A stretch of DNA of 64,000 bases from Locusta migratoria (GCA_026315105.1 CM048744.1:310689270-310753269), one strand, 5' to 3'. Numbered from the stretch's first letter, positions 41,362 through 54,154 are shown. Program-made: numbers and translations. Notes: a model not told the origin generated them from the letters alone.

Positions 41362-44300
41362 ATGCAAGCATACAAAATAGCTTCCATTAATATCAATAGA
41401 ATTGAATCCGATGTCAAAATTAAATGTCTACAAGATTATTTATATGCATCTGATGTGGACGTAGTTATGATTCAAGAAGTGGTTACACATAAAATTGTTA
41501 ATATTTTTGGTTATGATGTTATTTTAAATAGTGGTCAGGATTGTGGGACAGCATTAATGTACAAAATGGACATACCGTGCCAAGCACAATCTATACTTGA
41601 AAGTGGAGGTGGAATAGCGACAAAAATACAAGACTTGTTATTAGTAAATATATATGCCCCAACTGGCTCCAAGGGCAAACGAGGAAGAGGTAATTTGTTT
41701 CGTGATGAAATAGTGCATCTGTTAACAGACACTCGACATATTATTCTGGGAGGAGATTTCAATTGTGTTTTGCGTCCAGAAGATAAAGACCCTAATTTTA
41801 ATTTCTGTGAGGAGCTGAATGTTTTAACAACTGGATTAGACTTAATAGATACATGGGTTCATCTCCGCCCACACTCTATTGGCTATACATACGTTAGTAG
41901 TACCTCTAAAAGTAGATTAGACAGAATTTACGTATCTAAAACATTTACACAAAATGTGGTTGAATGCGAGATATGGGCAGTAAGTTTTTCAGATCATTGT
42001 GCCTATCACATAACGGCTAACTACATAAAACAACAATGTTTTCTAGGAAGAGGGGTCTGGCAACTAAATTTGTCGCTTCTGGATGACAAGGAATTACAAA
42101 AAGAAATTATCGAGACATGGACGGGATGCCTTCGAAGTCTAGCAAGAGACCCAAAGTGCATTACCTGGTGGCTTGAAGTTGTAAAGCCGCAAATAAGAAG
42201 ATACATTATTCGGTTTTCACGAGCAAAGAACTACTGGTGGAGAAGGACACTGGAATATTATTTCCTAAGTCTACGTGACTTGTACAACGAACCAACGAAT
42301 CTAACAGCTAATGTTCATAGAATAAAATATATCAAAGCAAAAATTACTACTTTGATACGCCAGTCTTTGCAAGGGAAAAAAGTGCGAGTGCATTCCACAA
42401 CTGATATCTATCAAGAAAACACTTCGCTATACTAGATGGTAAGGGAAGCAAAGAGAGGCAAACAGAAGATAATCAACCACCTCCAGGATGAGCAAGGAAA
42501 CAACTATGACAATCAGAATGCTATTAAGCAACATATTGTACAGTACTATTCGGATCTTTTTTCTGAATCTGTGACAGACTTGAGTGTACAGGAAGATTTT
42601 TTGTCTAATATACAACCAATAGTTAACCTCAACGAAAATGAAGAGCTTATAGAAACCATCTTGGAAGATGAAATCCAAAATACAATTACGGAATCTCCAC
42701 GAAACAAAGCTGACGGTATAGATGGCATCCCAGTAGAGTTTTATATACGATTTTGGAATGTTATTGGAAGTGAACTAACATTAATGTACAATGAATTGTT
42801 GGTAGATAGCTTTCCACTAGAATTCACTGAAGGCATGGTCGTGCTTATCCCAAAAAAGTCACGGAGTATTAAAATAGAGGACTTCAGACCAATTACTCTA
42901 CTCAACTCTGACTTCAAAATTTTTACTCGTCTCATAAATAATAGAATGAAACCACTTCTTGGTAAGACACTTGGGCCATACCAAACAGCAGCTGGTACAG
43001 GTAGATCAATGGTGAACATTCTTTCTCAATATAGAGATACTTTATATTTAACATGGTTATGTAATTGTCAATCTGCTGTGATTTTCCTAGATTTTAACAA
43101 AGCATTCGATAGGATTAACCACTGTTTTCTGCTAAAAGTGTTGAGTAAAATAGGATTTAATGCTCTTTTCTGTCACCTGATACGAAATTGCATAGTTGGA
43201 ACACATTCCAGAATAAAGATCAATGGACAGTTAACTAACCAAGTGCCAATTAATCAGTCTGTTAGAAAAGGATGTCCTTTATCCATGATGTTGTATAGTA
43301 TAGCTGTGGAACCATTACTTTTATATTTCCACCTCTGTCTGAAAGGATTAAAACTTTTCAACACCAAAACGGTCTGTCATGCATATGGGGATGACATAAG
43401 AATTCTTGTCAACACGAAACAAGAGATTGAAATTGTTCGAGAAATTATTATGTCTTTTTCCAATGCAAGTGGAGCAAAGCTCAATGAGCATAAGTCGAAG
43501 ATTTTGGCCATTGGACCCAACAGTGATCATATGCAAACCACCTGGTTGCAAAGAACAGACGAGGTAAACTGTTTAGGAATGTTCTTAACACCAAATCCAC
43601 ATGAAATGATAAAGGTAAATTGGGAGCATAAGCTGAATACTATAAGAGCCACACTCAAAGAACACACAACCCGATCATTAAATCGTCTGCAAAGAGTGCT
43701 GTTTATAAACACTTATATTATCAGCAAGACACATTACAAAGGGGCCATTTTACCAATTTCTTCTTATATAGTACACAAAATTTTATCTGCCATGTACTGG
43801 TACGTATGGAGAGGCAACAAGTGTCCCTCCAAACAATGACTTTGCCTCGCACTGATGGAGGCTTGGCAGTCAAGGATGTTCAATCACAGTGCTCTGCATT
43901 GTTTATTAAGCAAACCACAAAAATGTTACAGAGTGCCCATCTTGGTATTATCAAATACCTTTTTACTACCTTGGCCCCGAAAGATCAGAGGGTGCCAGTA
44001 AATGTGGGACACATTAATGCTCAACTGGCCTATGTCTGTAAATATTATACAGAATTAAGTTATTTACAAGAAGCTGCTCACAGATATACCACTTCGAAAT
44101 TGTACATTTCACTAATTAGGTGACACCCACGAAACCCTATAGAGCTAAAATATTCAAACAAAAGGTGGGAAAATATCTGGAAAAACATAAATAATAAGAT
44201 CCTTACGACTGACGAGCAATCTGTGTAGTATGACATAGTTAATGAAAAAGTTCCAACAGGAGAAAAACTGCATAAAATAAAAATGAAGCTTGACCCATAT

Positions 44301-44643
44301 TGTGACCATTGCCAATTGGTAGACACAATAGCACATACCTTTGTTTGCAGAGACCGAAATACCATCTGGAAGTGGACGTGAAAATAGCTAGCAATTATCA
44401 ACAGGACGTCAGAAAATGCAATAAAGGTAGAAGATATAATATATCCAGACTGGAATCTATACCCTAGTATGAAACACAACAGCTGTCTCTGGTTACTTGG
44501 AAAATTTATAAACTACATCATTAAAAACAAAACTACAACATTAGAAGAATTTGTGATGTATATTAAAGAAGAACACAACAAATTACAGAAGCTACCAAAA
44601 TATAAACAACAATTTCAAAATTTCCTCTTTTATACCCTGAAAT
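41362..44643 (+). pseudogene. L1/Tx1-like ORF2: endonuclease, reverse transcriptase and C-terminal Cys/His motif
   Basis: ATG at 41362, 38 bases after ORF1. Endonuclease: ASININRI, VMIQEVV (Glu), GGDFNCVL and FSDHCAYH. A TAG at 42433-42435 breaks the frame; it resumes at once (42436). RT: GIDGIPVEFYIRFW, FRPITLLNSDFKIF, FLDFNKAFDRINH, RKGCPLSMMLYSIAVEP and HAYGDDIRILV. A frameshift at about 43806-43835 leads to MTLPRTDGGLAVKDVQSQ. Further stops occur after 44121. The C-terminus keeps a CDHCQLVDTIAHTFVC motif (near 44300) and ends YTLK at 44643. The active site is YGDD where LINEs almost always have YADD. Confidence 0.8.
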
Positions 44644-44835
44644 AAGAATGTAAATAAGTTAAATGTGAGGAAGTATCACAAGATGTGCAACAATGATTTT
44701 CTGAAGCTACAACAAACCAACAGAAGATGAACAACATAATGAAAATATAAAATAAAGAAGCAATAGTAGAAGCAATAGTAGATAATTTGTTTTCACATAT
44801 TATGTATAAATGCTTTGTATAATAATAATAATAAA
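44644..44835 (+). other. 3' UTR and TAA-repeat tail of the L1/Tx1-like LINE
   Basis: A-rich 3' UTR with two AAGCAATAGTAGA copies (44758-44783) and a terminal AATAATAATAATAA run. No poly(A). Confidence 0.6.
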
Positions 44836-47317
44836 GGGTTAAAAAATAGTAGCGTAATGGATAATGTTGTGGATTCGTAATTCAAATACATTGTGTATTT
44901 GTTGCTGCCGATCACCTCGTCTCTTTTTTTTTTTCATTGTTTCATCTTCTCGTTTTAATTGAACTTCTCAGAATGTATTAAAAGTTTTTTCTGCGTACCT
45001 GTCTTTTATTTACATTTACAACTTATTAAACTATGAAGAACGAAACACTTATTTCGATGGCAATTTCCGAATAAGTAACTATTTCCGAGTGTGTGTTAGG
45101 GAAATACCGTCTAGATAACAAACCATTGTATGTAATGATCTTTTCGGATGGGTTACATCACTTAACAAAGTAGTAAGAAAAGGATAAATATTTCTGTATT
45201 TGAGACTTGACAGTAGACATTTTGCATTGGTGGGATCATTAATAAAGATAACGTTGCTAGCCTAACTCAGGTTTGTCTGAGTAATGTGGTAATACAAATA
45301 TTTTATAAGCAGCTTCTTCTCTATCTGCAGAAAAGGGGCCCTAAATGAACTAATGACACAGTGTGCAGCTGTGGTTGTTATTGTTTGGATGTTTTAGGGG
45401 AACAAAACTGCAACACAGTACGCATTAAAATGTTTTATTGTGGGTACAAGGTAGTTTCCAAACAATCTATTAGTATTGGCAATGAAAAGATGGGCAATAC
45501 AGCTGTTGTAAAGACGTGTCCCAAATTCTTATCTACTGTACCTTTTAAGCTTTTATGACCATTCGTTGTCCACTGGTATCTGTCTCGAGATTTTCTGTCG
45601 TAGTTGGAGGTTTGTCACACGTTTCGCCCAGTACGAGCTGTTGACATTGACCAAGTTTCACCCACCAGAAGCAATGAAGTTTGGAACTTTAACAGTGCTA
45701 GCCAATCTCAGTTTCAATTAGTAGTAGCGAAATGTCAGTTACAAAATCAAACAAATGTGGACTGAAAACTCCGAGACAGAAGACAGCAGGCTGAAGACAG
45801 ACAGAAGACAACATTGATTGTAGCTGGATACATGATTTAAAGAACGTTATTATTGAATATTCTTTTTAAATTAGTTGAATAGTCACCATAAGATCCGTAC
45901 TATTCTGTTAATTTACACTCTGAGAGTAAAGAAAACTAAGCAATAAGTAAAGAAACAACAAGCTATTTCGCAAGTAATCAACAGACCGAGATAAACACTA
46001 ACCGAGTGTTAACCAAAATAGCATGAATCGTCTGCTTTGTTTACATTCTAACCTGTCATGTTGCGTTGTGTAGCCTACTCAAAGATCTTGACATCACAGA
46101 TACTATACTTCTGACTGCCAAATTACAAGCATTTCCGGTTGGTATTTTTCCGTCACTAGCGTCATGTGTATTTCGACTCAACTATAGAGCCCTGTATTGG
46201 GAGAGTACTGACAACCGGGCAGGCGCCGCCATTGTAGGCCTGTCTCACAATAGCAGTGCTACGGGCGGCACTGTTCAATTACCATTTATGATGAAAAGAA
46301 TCGGCCTGTACATCGACGTGGTGTGACTACATTTAGTTAACAATGGACTAAAATTTTTAATCGTTTCATCACTTCCACTGAGAATATTAACCCGCGACCA
46401 CTGGCATGTGAGCATTTTGCTCACAGTAATTTTAAAACAATTGCCTTTTTACCAATTTTAAATAGTCAAATATGTGTGTTTTCTTATAAACGTAACTAGA
46501 AATACTTATTTAAACAAATTAAGTACATTACTAACCGTTCTTTGACTGTCAGGAAAATGGTATACACAGGATCGATCGCGTAATATTTAAAGGCGCGATT
46601 TCTCGCGGGTTAAGGAAAAATTGGTAATCTGAGATCGAGAACAGCAAGTATGGTACAAACGAATTTTGATGTGTCGCAAATTTGTTTTTATCATACTTGG
46701 TGTTCCCCTTGTGAGATCAAGACTTTTTATTTTTGAGCAAACTGGTAGTAAAATTGTTTCAAGCTACGTTTTGTTAAAAGTAATATATGCTGTAATGATA
46801 AGAGATTTCTGTCCAAGTCATTGGAGTTAATATATTTGATTTAAAGTACTGGTATGTATTAAAATGCAAATGTCTACTTTAACTTACATGTTAGCTTCTT
46901 TAATATTTTTTATACTTGAAGATAGTTATTTAGGTCTCTAAGGAAAAGAATAAAAAATACAAAATAACCAATTAATTTATTTGTCTAATAATTTTGAAAG
47001 GTAATTTATTTACATTGTAACTGCATCTTAAAATACATTCACTGCATTTCTCATGGCAATACTTTTACTACAGCATTTTGCTGTGGCATTCTTCTCTGCC
47101 TGGCGGTTATATTTTCTCAGAAGAATGTATATTCTGGTAGTTAAAAATACGAGCACAAGTTTTTTACGAAACAGTGACAAGGCAGAATATTTTGAACAAT
47201 TTTATTTATTGATTTATGTGCTACTCCACCCATTGCTTGTAGTGACATTCGAGATTCCAGGAACAGTTTTTCATTCACATGAAACACTTTTTCTGTCATC
47301 TGAATAATGTCAAATAT
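44836..47317. other. 2.5 kb of non-coding DNA, nothing recognised
   Basis: Mostly AT-rich, with a slightly GC-richer part at 46060-46330 whose 86-codon ORF has no domain I know. No RNA gene, inverted ends or long tandem repeat was seen. Confidence 0.35.
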
Positions 47318-48310
47318 CTACTGGGGTACAAACTCTTTTGCACAACCTAGACCCAGCGAAACCAAGTCACTGTACTTATCACACAATGCATTGATTTTGT
47401 CCTGAGGCACTGCTGACGAAATCTGAAGCACATCTCTTTGAATTGATGAGCCAAACAAGTAATAGCCATCGAGTCCAAAAATGTTCTGAGAAGATTTGGC
47501 CTGCAGAACTACAAAAGCAACTTTTTTGGTTACACCTTGAAAAGAGGCGGGCAGGCTACAATTTCTCAGCATGAGAATATTTTGTCCTTTAAATGCTGTT
47601 AGCACTTGTTGAGACGGCGACATTTTTGGCAAACCCAGAAGTTCATAAGTGTCTTTATTCATTAATGTTACAGTGGAACCAGTGTCGAGCTGAAACTGCA
47701 CAGTCTTATTGTCTATGGAAAGAGTCACAAAAAGTTTTTGCTTGTGGTGTACGACAGGTGCGATAATGTGGGCGATATCAGATACAGTTTGTTTGCTGCA
47801 CTTGCACATGCGCATGCCATGTACGGAAGGAAGAGGCGTAGAATAGGCACACAGCAGGTTAACCACACTGTCTCTAGAAAGCACTACCGCCGGATCGGCT
47901 TCTGCGCAAGCATGTGAGGCTACCCGAGACTCACCAACTACTCCACTAAACTTACTTTGAGTAGCTACATCAAGTCTACAGTCACTAGCTACACAGTACT
48001 GGGCACTTTTACAAGGAGAAGGTGCAGAAGGCACTAGGTTCACTACAGGATTGCACTGTACATAGTCATTTTGCTTGTCCTGAACCCTTTTTTGTTGCAA
48101 CGTCCAACACACTTGATGGCGCTTGCGACGTGGCTCACTACCTAGTTTAGCCATATGCACAGAAGAACTTTCTTGCATTTGAGAATCAATAGAAGCACTG
48201 TCCAAATTCACAGCGTGTATGACATTGACAGCATGAACTGTTCTCGCACTCTGTGAAGAACTTTTTCTAATGGCTCTGGTCTTGAAATTTTTGTTCTGCA
48301 TATACACTGC
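47318..48310 (-). pseudogene. Gypsy-3 protease region with zinc knuckle
   Basis: The N-terminal side carries the end of the knuckle region, then a long Ser/Cys-rich linker, and the aspartic protease FVTLSIDNKTVQFQLDTGST (D-T-G-S, near 47690-47735), followed by EILRNCSLPAS-like and FGLDGYYLFGSSIQRDVLQI segments. These are typical of Gypsy proteases, which in this family run into the RT. The ORF stops at 47318 where the RT should begin. Residues are otherwise uninterrupted for 329 codons, so decay here is limited. Confidence 0.75.
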
Positions 48311-49293
48311 CTGTACATGTCCTGATTTGCCACATTGATAACAGATGACGTTGCGACTAGGGCATTGCGCACTTTTATGGTGAGATATACATTGGAGGCA
48401 CGATTTACGAACGTTTTTCTGAAAGAGCGTTGGCGCCTGTTATTCACATTACATTGACTAACACGATGGGGTGACCTTTGAGTTGCGCTTTTACACTGGC
48501 TACCGTTCACTGACTGTTCAGCACGGCCGGTAGAATTGTAAGAATCACTAGGGCTAAACTGAGAACCGCGGCTAGGAAAGCGTCCGTTATGGCGCACTGA
48601 GTTAACACTGTGGCTTGGCATTTCTACAGCTGCCAACTCAGAGGTCTCATGCGCTTCAATAAGATGTAGCACACTATCTAATAAGGGGTCAGATTGTTTC
48701 AGAATCGTTGCCCTAATTCTTTGGTCCTGAATGTTCTGCATTATAGCGTATCTCAACATAACGCGACTATAAAAAAGTCCACAAGAGAAAGTAAATTTAC
48801 ATTTGCGGTTTAAGCCCTTCAACTCTGTGAACCATTGGTGATGTGTTTGATCTGGTGATTTGCTCAGTCTGAAAAATCGGTACCGCGCAGCGGCTATGAC
48901 AACTTTTCTCTTGTAATGAGCATGCAGTGCATCTACAAGTTGATCAAAGTCTAGATCGTGAGTAGATCCGTGGGGGAAAAGTTTCTGCAGTAATAAGAAG
49001 GTCTTGGTGCCCACCACTCATAAGAATAAGTGCTTGACTGTCTGACCTGTACGTTGATGAGCCGTGACAAGTTCTTGAAATTGCGCCAAGTAATCGCTCC
49101 ATTCTTCCTCCCTTTCATCATACTGGCGAAATGAAGGGAGAGGTGCAGCGGCAGGTGTGGGCGGCTGATGCGATGGCTGTTGTTGCTGAGCTACCTGCGC
49201 CATCAACTGGGCCACCGCTTGGAGTAGTTGCGTGATTTGTGCCATCTGTAACTGAATAATTTCGATTAAGTTTGGGTTTGGGGTATTGGTCAT
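48208..49293 (-). pseudogene. Gypsy-3 gag, one nonsense codon and one frameshift
   Basis: ATG at 49293 starts MTNTPNPNLIEIIQLQMAQI, then a Gln-rich stretch, PLPSFRQYDEREEEWSDYLA and QFQELVTAHQRTG. A TGA at 49018-49020 is read through in frame to LLLQKLFPHGSTHDLDFDQL, VDALHAHYKRKVVIAAARYR and SPDQTHHQWFTELKGLNRKC (capsid). The zinc knuckle CLQCISHHKSAQC with CYQCGKSGHVQAV lies at about 48390-48295, in the frame opposite to the main ORF, revealing an indel near 48420. Confidence 0.78.
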
Positions 49294-49511
49294 GCTGACC
49301 GATTAGGTGCCGCGCATACAAGAAAATGACAGCAAAACACAGATGCCATGTAAAGAGGACTCACTGCAACAAAATAGTCCGCAAAACACATAACAGAATA
49401 TCTTCTCCCAAAGTATTATAATAAGGGCGGGTGGACGGGAGCAATTTCTGTGTATTCTGACTACTGCTGTCTGGCTGCTGCAAGTCAGCTGGTCCAAGGT
49501 TCTTCTATCGC

Positions 49512-49524
49512 TCCTCATCGCCAC
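49512..49524 (-). promoter_or_regulatory. Gypsy-3 primer-binding-site candidate
   Basis: Minus-strand TGGCGATGAGGAG, four bases after the LTR end, nearly identical to 27121-27133 in Gypsy-1. Confidence 0.5.
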
Positions 49525-49528
49525 TTTT

Positions 49529-49924
49529 GTGTCTCTCTGTCGCCGGTTGTCTTTGGTGTCAGTGGCCAAGTAGAGAGAGACAAACACAGGGAAATAGGAT
49601 GCACGTGTGTGTGGGTACGGAGTCTGAGGTGATCAGCCAAGGGGACAGCAGAAACTAGAATCACTAAGCTAGATTAGTACAATATATATATATTTAGCAG
49701 AAATAGTACAATACTTGCCATAAGTTTCATGACTGCAGACTAGTGTAATGCTTATACAAAGTTAAACCAGGTAGAGGCCTGACTACTGATGCGTGGCTGT
49801 TATAGTGCCTGTCCTATTGCCAAGTGACCGATACAGTTCAGTGGCGGCCGCTAGTGGGGTTGCAACAGAGGGCGCTCGTGGCCAACATCTTAAAACCGTC
49901 ACGCCGTGCTTGCATAATCCTACA
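49529..49924 (-). repeat. Gypsy-3 5' LTR
   Basis: On the minus strand it starts TGTAGGATTATGC (49924) and ends GAGAGACACA (49529), i.e. TGT...ACA. A TATATATATA box lies at about 49683-49693. Length is 396 bp. The limits are inferred from end rules and the adjacent primer site; no second LTR is available for comparison. Confidence 0.6.
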
Positions 49925-49959
49925 GTTATCCAAATACACATCTTCTATTGTCAGCACTG

Positions 49960-50190
49960 TACATAAATATTCTTCCAATATTTTTGAACTCTACTTCATC
50001 CAACAGCAACTTGTGCACAAGGCAAAATCCCTCTTGATTGAGTTTCTGCTGTGTTACTGTCAAACTCAGATAGTTGTCCAATTGTCTTAGAGTAGAAAAA
50101 CTGCATTCTACTTCCTTAGTTTGACACACAAGCACAGCAGGACACACAAGTAAATACTTGGTACGCTTGAATATTAGCAGATAATTCATG
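49960..50190 (-). pseudogene. hAT-like transposase C-terminal scrap
   Basis: Minus-strand VECSFSTLRQLDNYLSLTVT resembles the hAT dimerisation motif ERSFS-L-IK-YLRSTM, with LNQEGFCLVHKLLLDEVEF following. About 87 codons remain, adjoining the Gypsy-3 LTR. The match is moderate; an unrelated ORF is possible. Confidence 0.42.
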
Positions 50191-51180
50191 AACGTCTTTT
50201 TTCATAGAAAGCAAATCGACTTTTGCCTCTTCCAGACTTTTACATTACATAATAGATGAAATATTTCTAGTTCTGTTTTCACAGATCTGTGTAAAACGGA
50301 ACTACAGACCGCTATTTGCTACAGGTACAGCGGAAACAGAATGGGGTAGAAAGCAATGGGCACATCAGGAATAAGGTGATGAATAACAGAAGAATGGAGA
50401 GCATGTATGTGCAAGGATCGCAAGGTGCTGAGGCTACTTGTGTAATATATATTTACTTGCCATTGTACCATTTCATTTTAAACAAGCACAGTTTTGATGA
50501 ATCGTCTGTTACTGTCTTCAAAGCTGTTCTCTTATATGCACTTCTTGTAACTTTACACTAACACTCGGCAAATGAACTGACTATGACATCCTTAGTAATA
50601 GGCGTCGAGATGGCCTGATTTAATGAGACAATTGGGTGGATTTCGTGAAATCATGTACAGCTCTTTCGGTTGACAGCTTCTTTGTCATGTGATTGACAGG
50701 TGGCCACACCTCCTGACTGCTTGACCCTCCAGACTGTCTGTAGTACTGTAGTGTGATAATGCTCGATAGCTGTGTGTCGAAATACAGTAGTAACAATTGC
50801 TTATCTAACATGATGGTAATCTTGTAAACGATTACGTCATTCTGCATAAGAACTTTAAGTGTGTTTGATTAGTGGAATCTTGGACATTATTGTCAACTAA
50901 AGAAAAAATAGTGAAGCTGCCCTTCAAGAAATATCGGGGGACACATCCCCCCAGTCCCCCTGGCAGTAACGAACATGCTGCACCCCTCACCCCTAACGCC
51001 CCACCGCCACACCGAGCGGCCGACTGCTGCTGCTCCTCACAATAGCGCACGGTCGACACCAGCGCCTATACACATTGTCTGCTCAATAATAGACTGTTTA
51101 CCACTCTGGGATATTCTTTTCCAAGAATCTCACTCAGTTGTAACTTTCGAGGGGGAATTTCCACTACCTCCATTAACACA
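50191..51180. other. Non-coding, one GC-rich patch
   Basis: AT-rich except 50935-51065, which is C/G-rich (CATCCCCCCAGTCCCCCTGG) and may be a transposon end. No coding sequence recognised. Confidence 0.35.
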
Positions 51181-51960
51181 CTGGAGATTTCAACAGCAAA
51201 AGCATTGTGGAATGCAGCTCATCCATTAGCAGATAAATATCTGCAGCAGCAATATTTTGTGGAAAAACGGCAAGTAACATTCCACATAAAGGGGCTCTAT
51301 ATTCTTTTTTAGTATCAATAAATGTGTTAAATAGCCAAATGCCTCGTCATCTAGTTAGTGACACTGCTCAGGCAGCGGGGTAAACGGCGGGAGTAACTAT
51401 GAAAGAGGTGTTAGGATATTAGCTGTTATAAATGGTGTCAAGCATTGCATTCTTAATCAGTGGATTATGACTTGTAATTGGAACTCTGGATTTGTTGAAT
51501 GTAGCCGTTAAATATTCGTGAGCTTTTGCTGAGATGTTTCTTCAGATTGTAAATGTATCTGATTGAGACAGAAGTTTCATTTAGCTCAGACTGGTTTGAA
51601 AGCTCTGGTGGATATGGCACCAGCCAGACTGGAGGCAGGAGGACTAGTCTGGACTTGCTGGGGTGTATAAGGCTGTCTTCAAAGTGCTTTGAAGTGCTTT
51701 GTCGGTTTTCCACGAAATACTGCTGCTGCAGATATTTATCTGCTAATGGATGAGCTACATTCCACAATGCTTTCAGTGTTGAAATCCCCAGGTGGACGAG
51801 CCTGGACCTGTTGGGGTGAGTACAAGGCTGTCTTCAAAGTGCTGTGACAAGCTCTTTGTAAAAATGTTTGGAGCCCCTTTATGTGGAATGTTACTTGCCG
51901 TTTTTCCACAAAATATTGCTGCTGCAGATATTTATCTGCTAATGGATGAGCTACATTTGT
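51181..51960. repeat. Cluster of one inverted and two direct copies of an approximately 120-bp repeat
   Basis: The unit contains TTTTCCAC-AAATA-TGCTGCTGCAGATATTTATCTGCTAATGGATGAGCT. It is present inverted at 51181-51302, and in plus orientation at 51701-51792 (5'-truncated, ends GTTGAAATCCCCAG) and 51870-51958 (3'-truncated). AAGGCTGTCTTCAAAGTGCT is also duplicated (51670, 51828), giving a larger direct repeat of about 160 bp. Non-coding. Confidence 0.82.
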
Positions 51961-52409
51961 ATGGGGTTGTGTGTTCAGAAGGTTTGTAACTATATTACTT
52001 TACATTTGGTTCTCTATCGAACTGCTTGGTTGGGTGTTACGTTTGTTTATCAGTTGTAACGAATGGCATAGCACCGAATGTGTGATGTTGTGAATCGTCA
52101 TTAGAAGACGTGATTGTTTTTAATTGCACAAGATTAACATTTTCCAAGTACTGATTAGAATCATTACTTTCGAAGAGTAGGGCAGCACGTTTTGTATTAC
52201 CGGCAGTGGCGTAGCTATGTCACCAAGGGCCCCGGGGCAAAAATGACATTGGGGCTCACTTTACACTAAAACTGTACAGATGTGAAACTTCTTCAGCATC
52301 AGCTCATTACCGACCACTGGAAGACATAATAAGGCAAACCTAAATACTACTATGTAAATTATTATGTTTCCCGCAGCAGATAATATTTAATTGTACTCTC
52401 TAATATAAT

Positions 52410-52510
52410 TGTGTAAGTTTGTTTGTTTGTTATGCTTTCACGGAAAAATTACTAGGTGATTTGGATGAAATTTTGCAGAGGGCTAGAGCCAGAGTTGGAC
52501 TTGGGTAGGA
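52410..52510 (+). repeat. Short conserved interspersed repeat, copy 1
   Basis: GTAAGTTTGTTTGTTTGTTA...GGTGATTTGGATGAAATTTTG resembles 60330-60401. From memory such sequences recur widely in insect genomes. Function and class unknown. Confidence 0.5.
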
Positions 52511-53181
52511 CATACGGATGAAAATGCCCCATGGGATATTTTTCGTCCGCGGTGACAGCAGGCGGACAACTCACTCTCGCTGAACTACTGCGCTGTTAGC
52601 TCATTTCGTTGATAGCCCAGTGTTAGAAGGAAAATAGGGGAAATATTCGTGTAGGATGGTTTAATCAAAAGTAAGTTGCCGGATTTTGTTTGATGAAACA
52701 CTTTGGATTGAGCTGTGCCCCTACCAGGCTTCTTGAAGTATATGTTAGTGTGTGGCCAGGAAAAAATAATATCTTCGCTTATTATCGTGACAGTGGGGTA
52801 GAGGGCACTAGTGCAGCGTGTTGATGCACAATTCACTATTGAGACAAAGTAATTATTACATAAAACTTATGATCCGTGACTGTAATGAAACATTTAAATA
52901 GCTGAATAAACAAATAGTGTGCGGGTAAAAATGTACCTTAAAAATTGTGTGAAGTGCTGAATTCTCACCATTACGTTAAAACACAGAGAAGTTGTTTGTT
53001 TTTCACATAGAAGAACTGAGCAGAATGTGGCGGAGGGTATAGTGTTAGTATGAACGTAAATTGAAGAGCGAATAGTTCTTATGGTATGGGAAGGCGCCGT
53101 TCCCAGAAAAAAGCCACATAATGCCGAATCCATTTCCTGCCTACCATTGCAAGGTAGTGTGCAGAAAGGTATGTAGATTCT

Positions 53182-53308
53182 GCCCCCCTCGGGCATGGAT
53201 ATTTGTGCCGTCCTTAGTCTTAGTTAGTTCATAATTAGTTTGTAAGTTTAGGGACTGATGACCCCGTAGTTAAGACCCATAGACTTTACAAACATTTGAA
53301 CATTTTAT
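53182..53308 (+). mobile_element. 5'-truncated SINE (family B)
   Basis: CCCCTCGGGCATGGATATTT...GGGACTGATGACC...ACAAACATTTGAACATTTT matches the 3' two thirds of the SINE at 26091-26300. The tRNA-like head is missing. Confidence 0.7.
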
Positions 53309-53894
53309 TCCTTTCAGTGTTCACGCATTTGCGGAAAATAAACGTGCCTGTTTCCTGGCGCAACGCATTTTGTGGAAAATGCGCACTCTCCAGGTCTGTT
53401 TGCGCAATACGTCATCTGTGATTTATGAAGTGCACTGTGGAAGGCTCGTTATAACGTTGTAAAACACCTTTTAATTTCGTTTTGCGACGTAATGGGGTAG
53501 ACAGAGTGGGGGCTCGCTTTCTCGCTCTCCGTTTTGCAGGCGCACAAAGAACGGCAATGCCTGACCATTCCAGTGGTCTGTCCTTTCCCGCACCTTCTGC
53601 CCTCCAACCCCCCTCCCCCACCCCTTCCTGCTGTCACCTGTCACATCCCCACAACAAATCATATGCTCAATACTGTTCTACTGTACTTAAATATGCTGTA
53701 TACATTTAATATTTTGTTTTATTCCATTCTCTTTTAAAATAAGTATATTAACATATTGACTGCCAAAGGTATACTTGGGTTACCGACCTCCAGGGACCAT
53801 TTATTTTTTTTCCATATTCTGCTTTAGTTTGCTTGAAATAAGCTATTTAAGTACAAATAAGTTGAATATATTGCAATTTAGTACCTTATTTTAT

Positions 53895-53897
<3 letters not shown>

Positions 53898-53960
<63 letters not shown>
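53898..53960. repeat. (GA)n microsatellite
   Basis: About 30 uninterrupted GA units inside the piggyBac derivative, likely polymorphic. Confidence 0.92.
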
Positions 53961-54154
53961 TTACATATAACTCACATGGTGCCAGAGAAAGTTCCAGGTT
54001 TGTCATTTGCTAAGTCGCTAATAATTTTAGGTTGGTACTTCTGTTAGGTCTTTCATTCCACAACATTATTTGCGTACAGTTCCATTATTGTTTTTCTGGA
54101 TTGTTACTACAGTCTTTATTCGGTGTTGTTTGCTCAGTAACACAGTGATATTGT

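Larger units (their letters stand above)
39973..44835 (+). mobile_element. L1/Tx1-like LINE, full-length but mutated
   Basis: A 5' UTR of about 170 bp (GC-rich, GCGGAGCGCGGC), ORF1 with RRM-like and CCHC parts, ORF2 with endonuclease, RT and a C-terminal Cys/His motif, and a 3' UTR ending in TAATAATAATAATAA (about 44820-44834). It is unlike the CR1-like family: separate ORFs with their own ATGs, a CCHC ORF1 and a TAA-type tail. Assignment to the L1/Tx1 group is by architecture only. Confidence 0.75.
47318..49924 (-). mobile_element. Gypsy-3: 5' half of a Gypsy LTR element (LTR, gag, protease)
   Basis: From right to left: the 5' LTR (49924-49529), a primer-site candidate, gag (49293-48208) and protease (48310-47318). 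The RT and everything 3' of it are missing; the ORF ends at a TAG just after the protease-RT linker and unrelated DNA follows. It is separate in sequence from Gypsy-1 and Gypsy-2. Confidence 0.78.

Noticed and set aside
46066..46326. 86-codon ORF as a small host gene
   Set aside because: No domain, no splice context, and codon pattern not distinguishable from chance.
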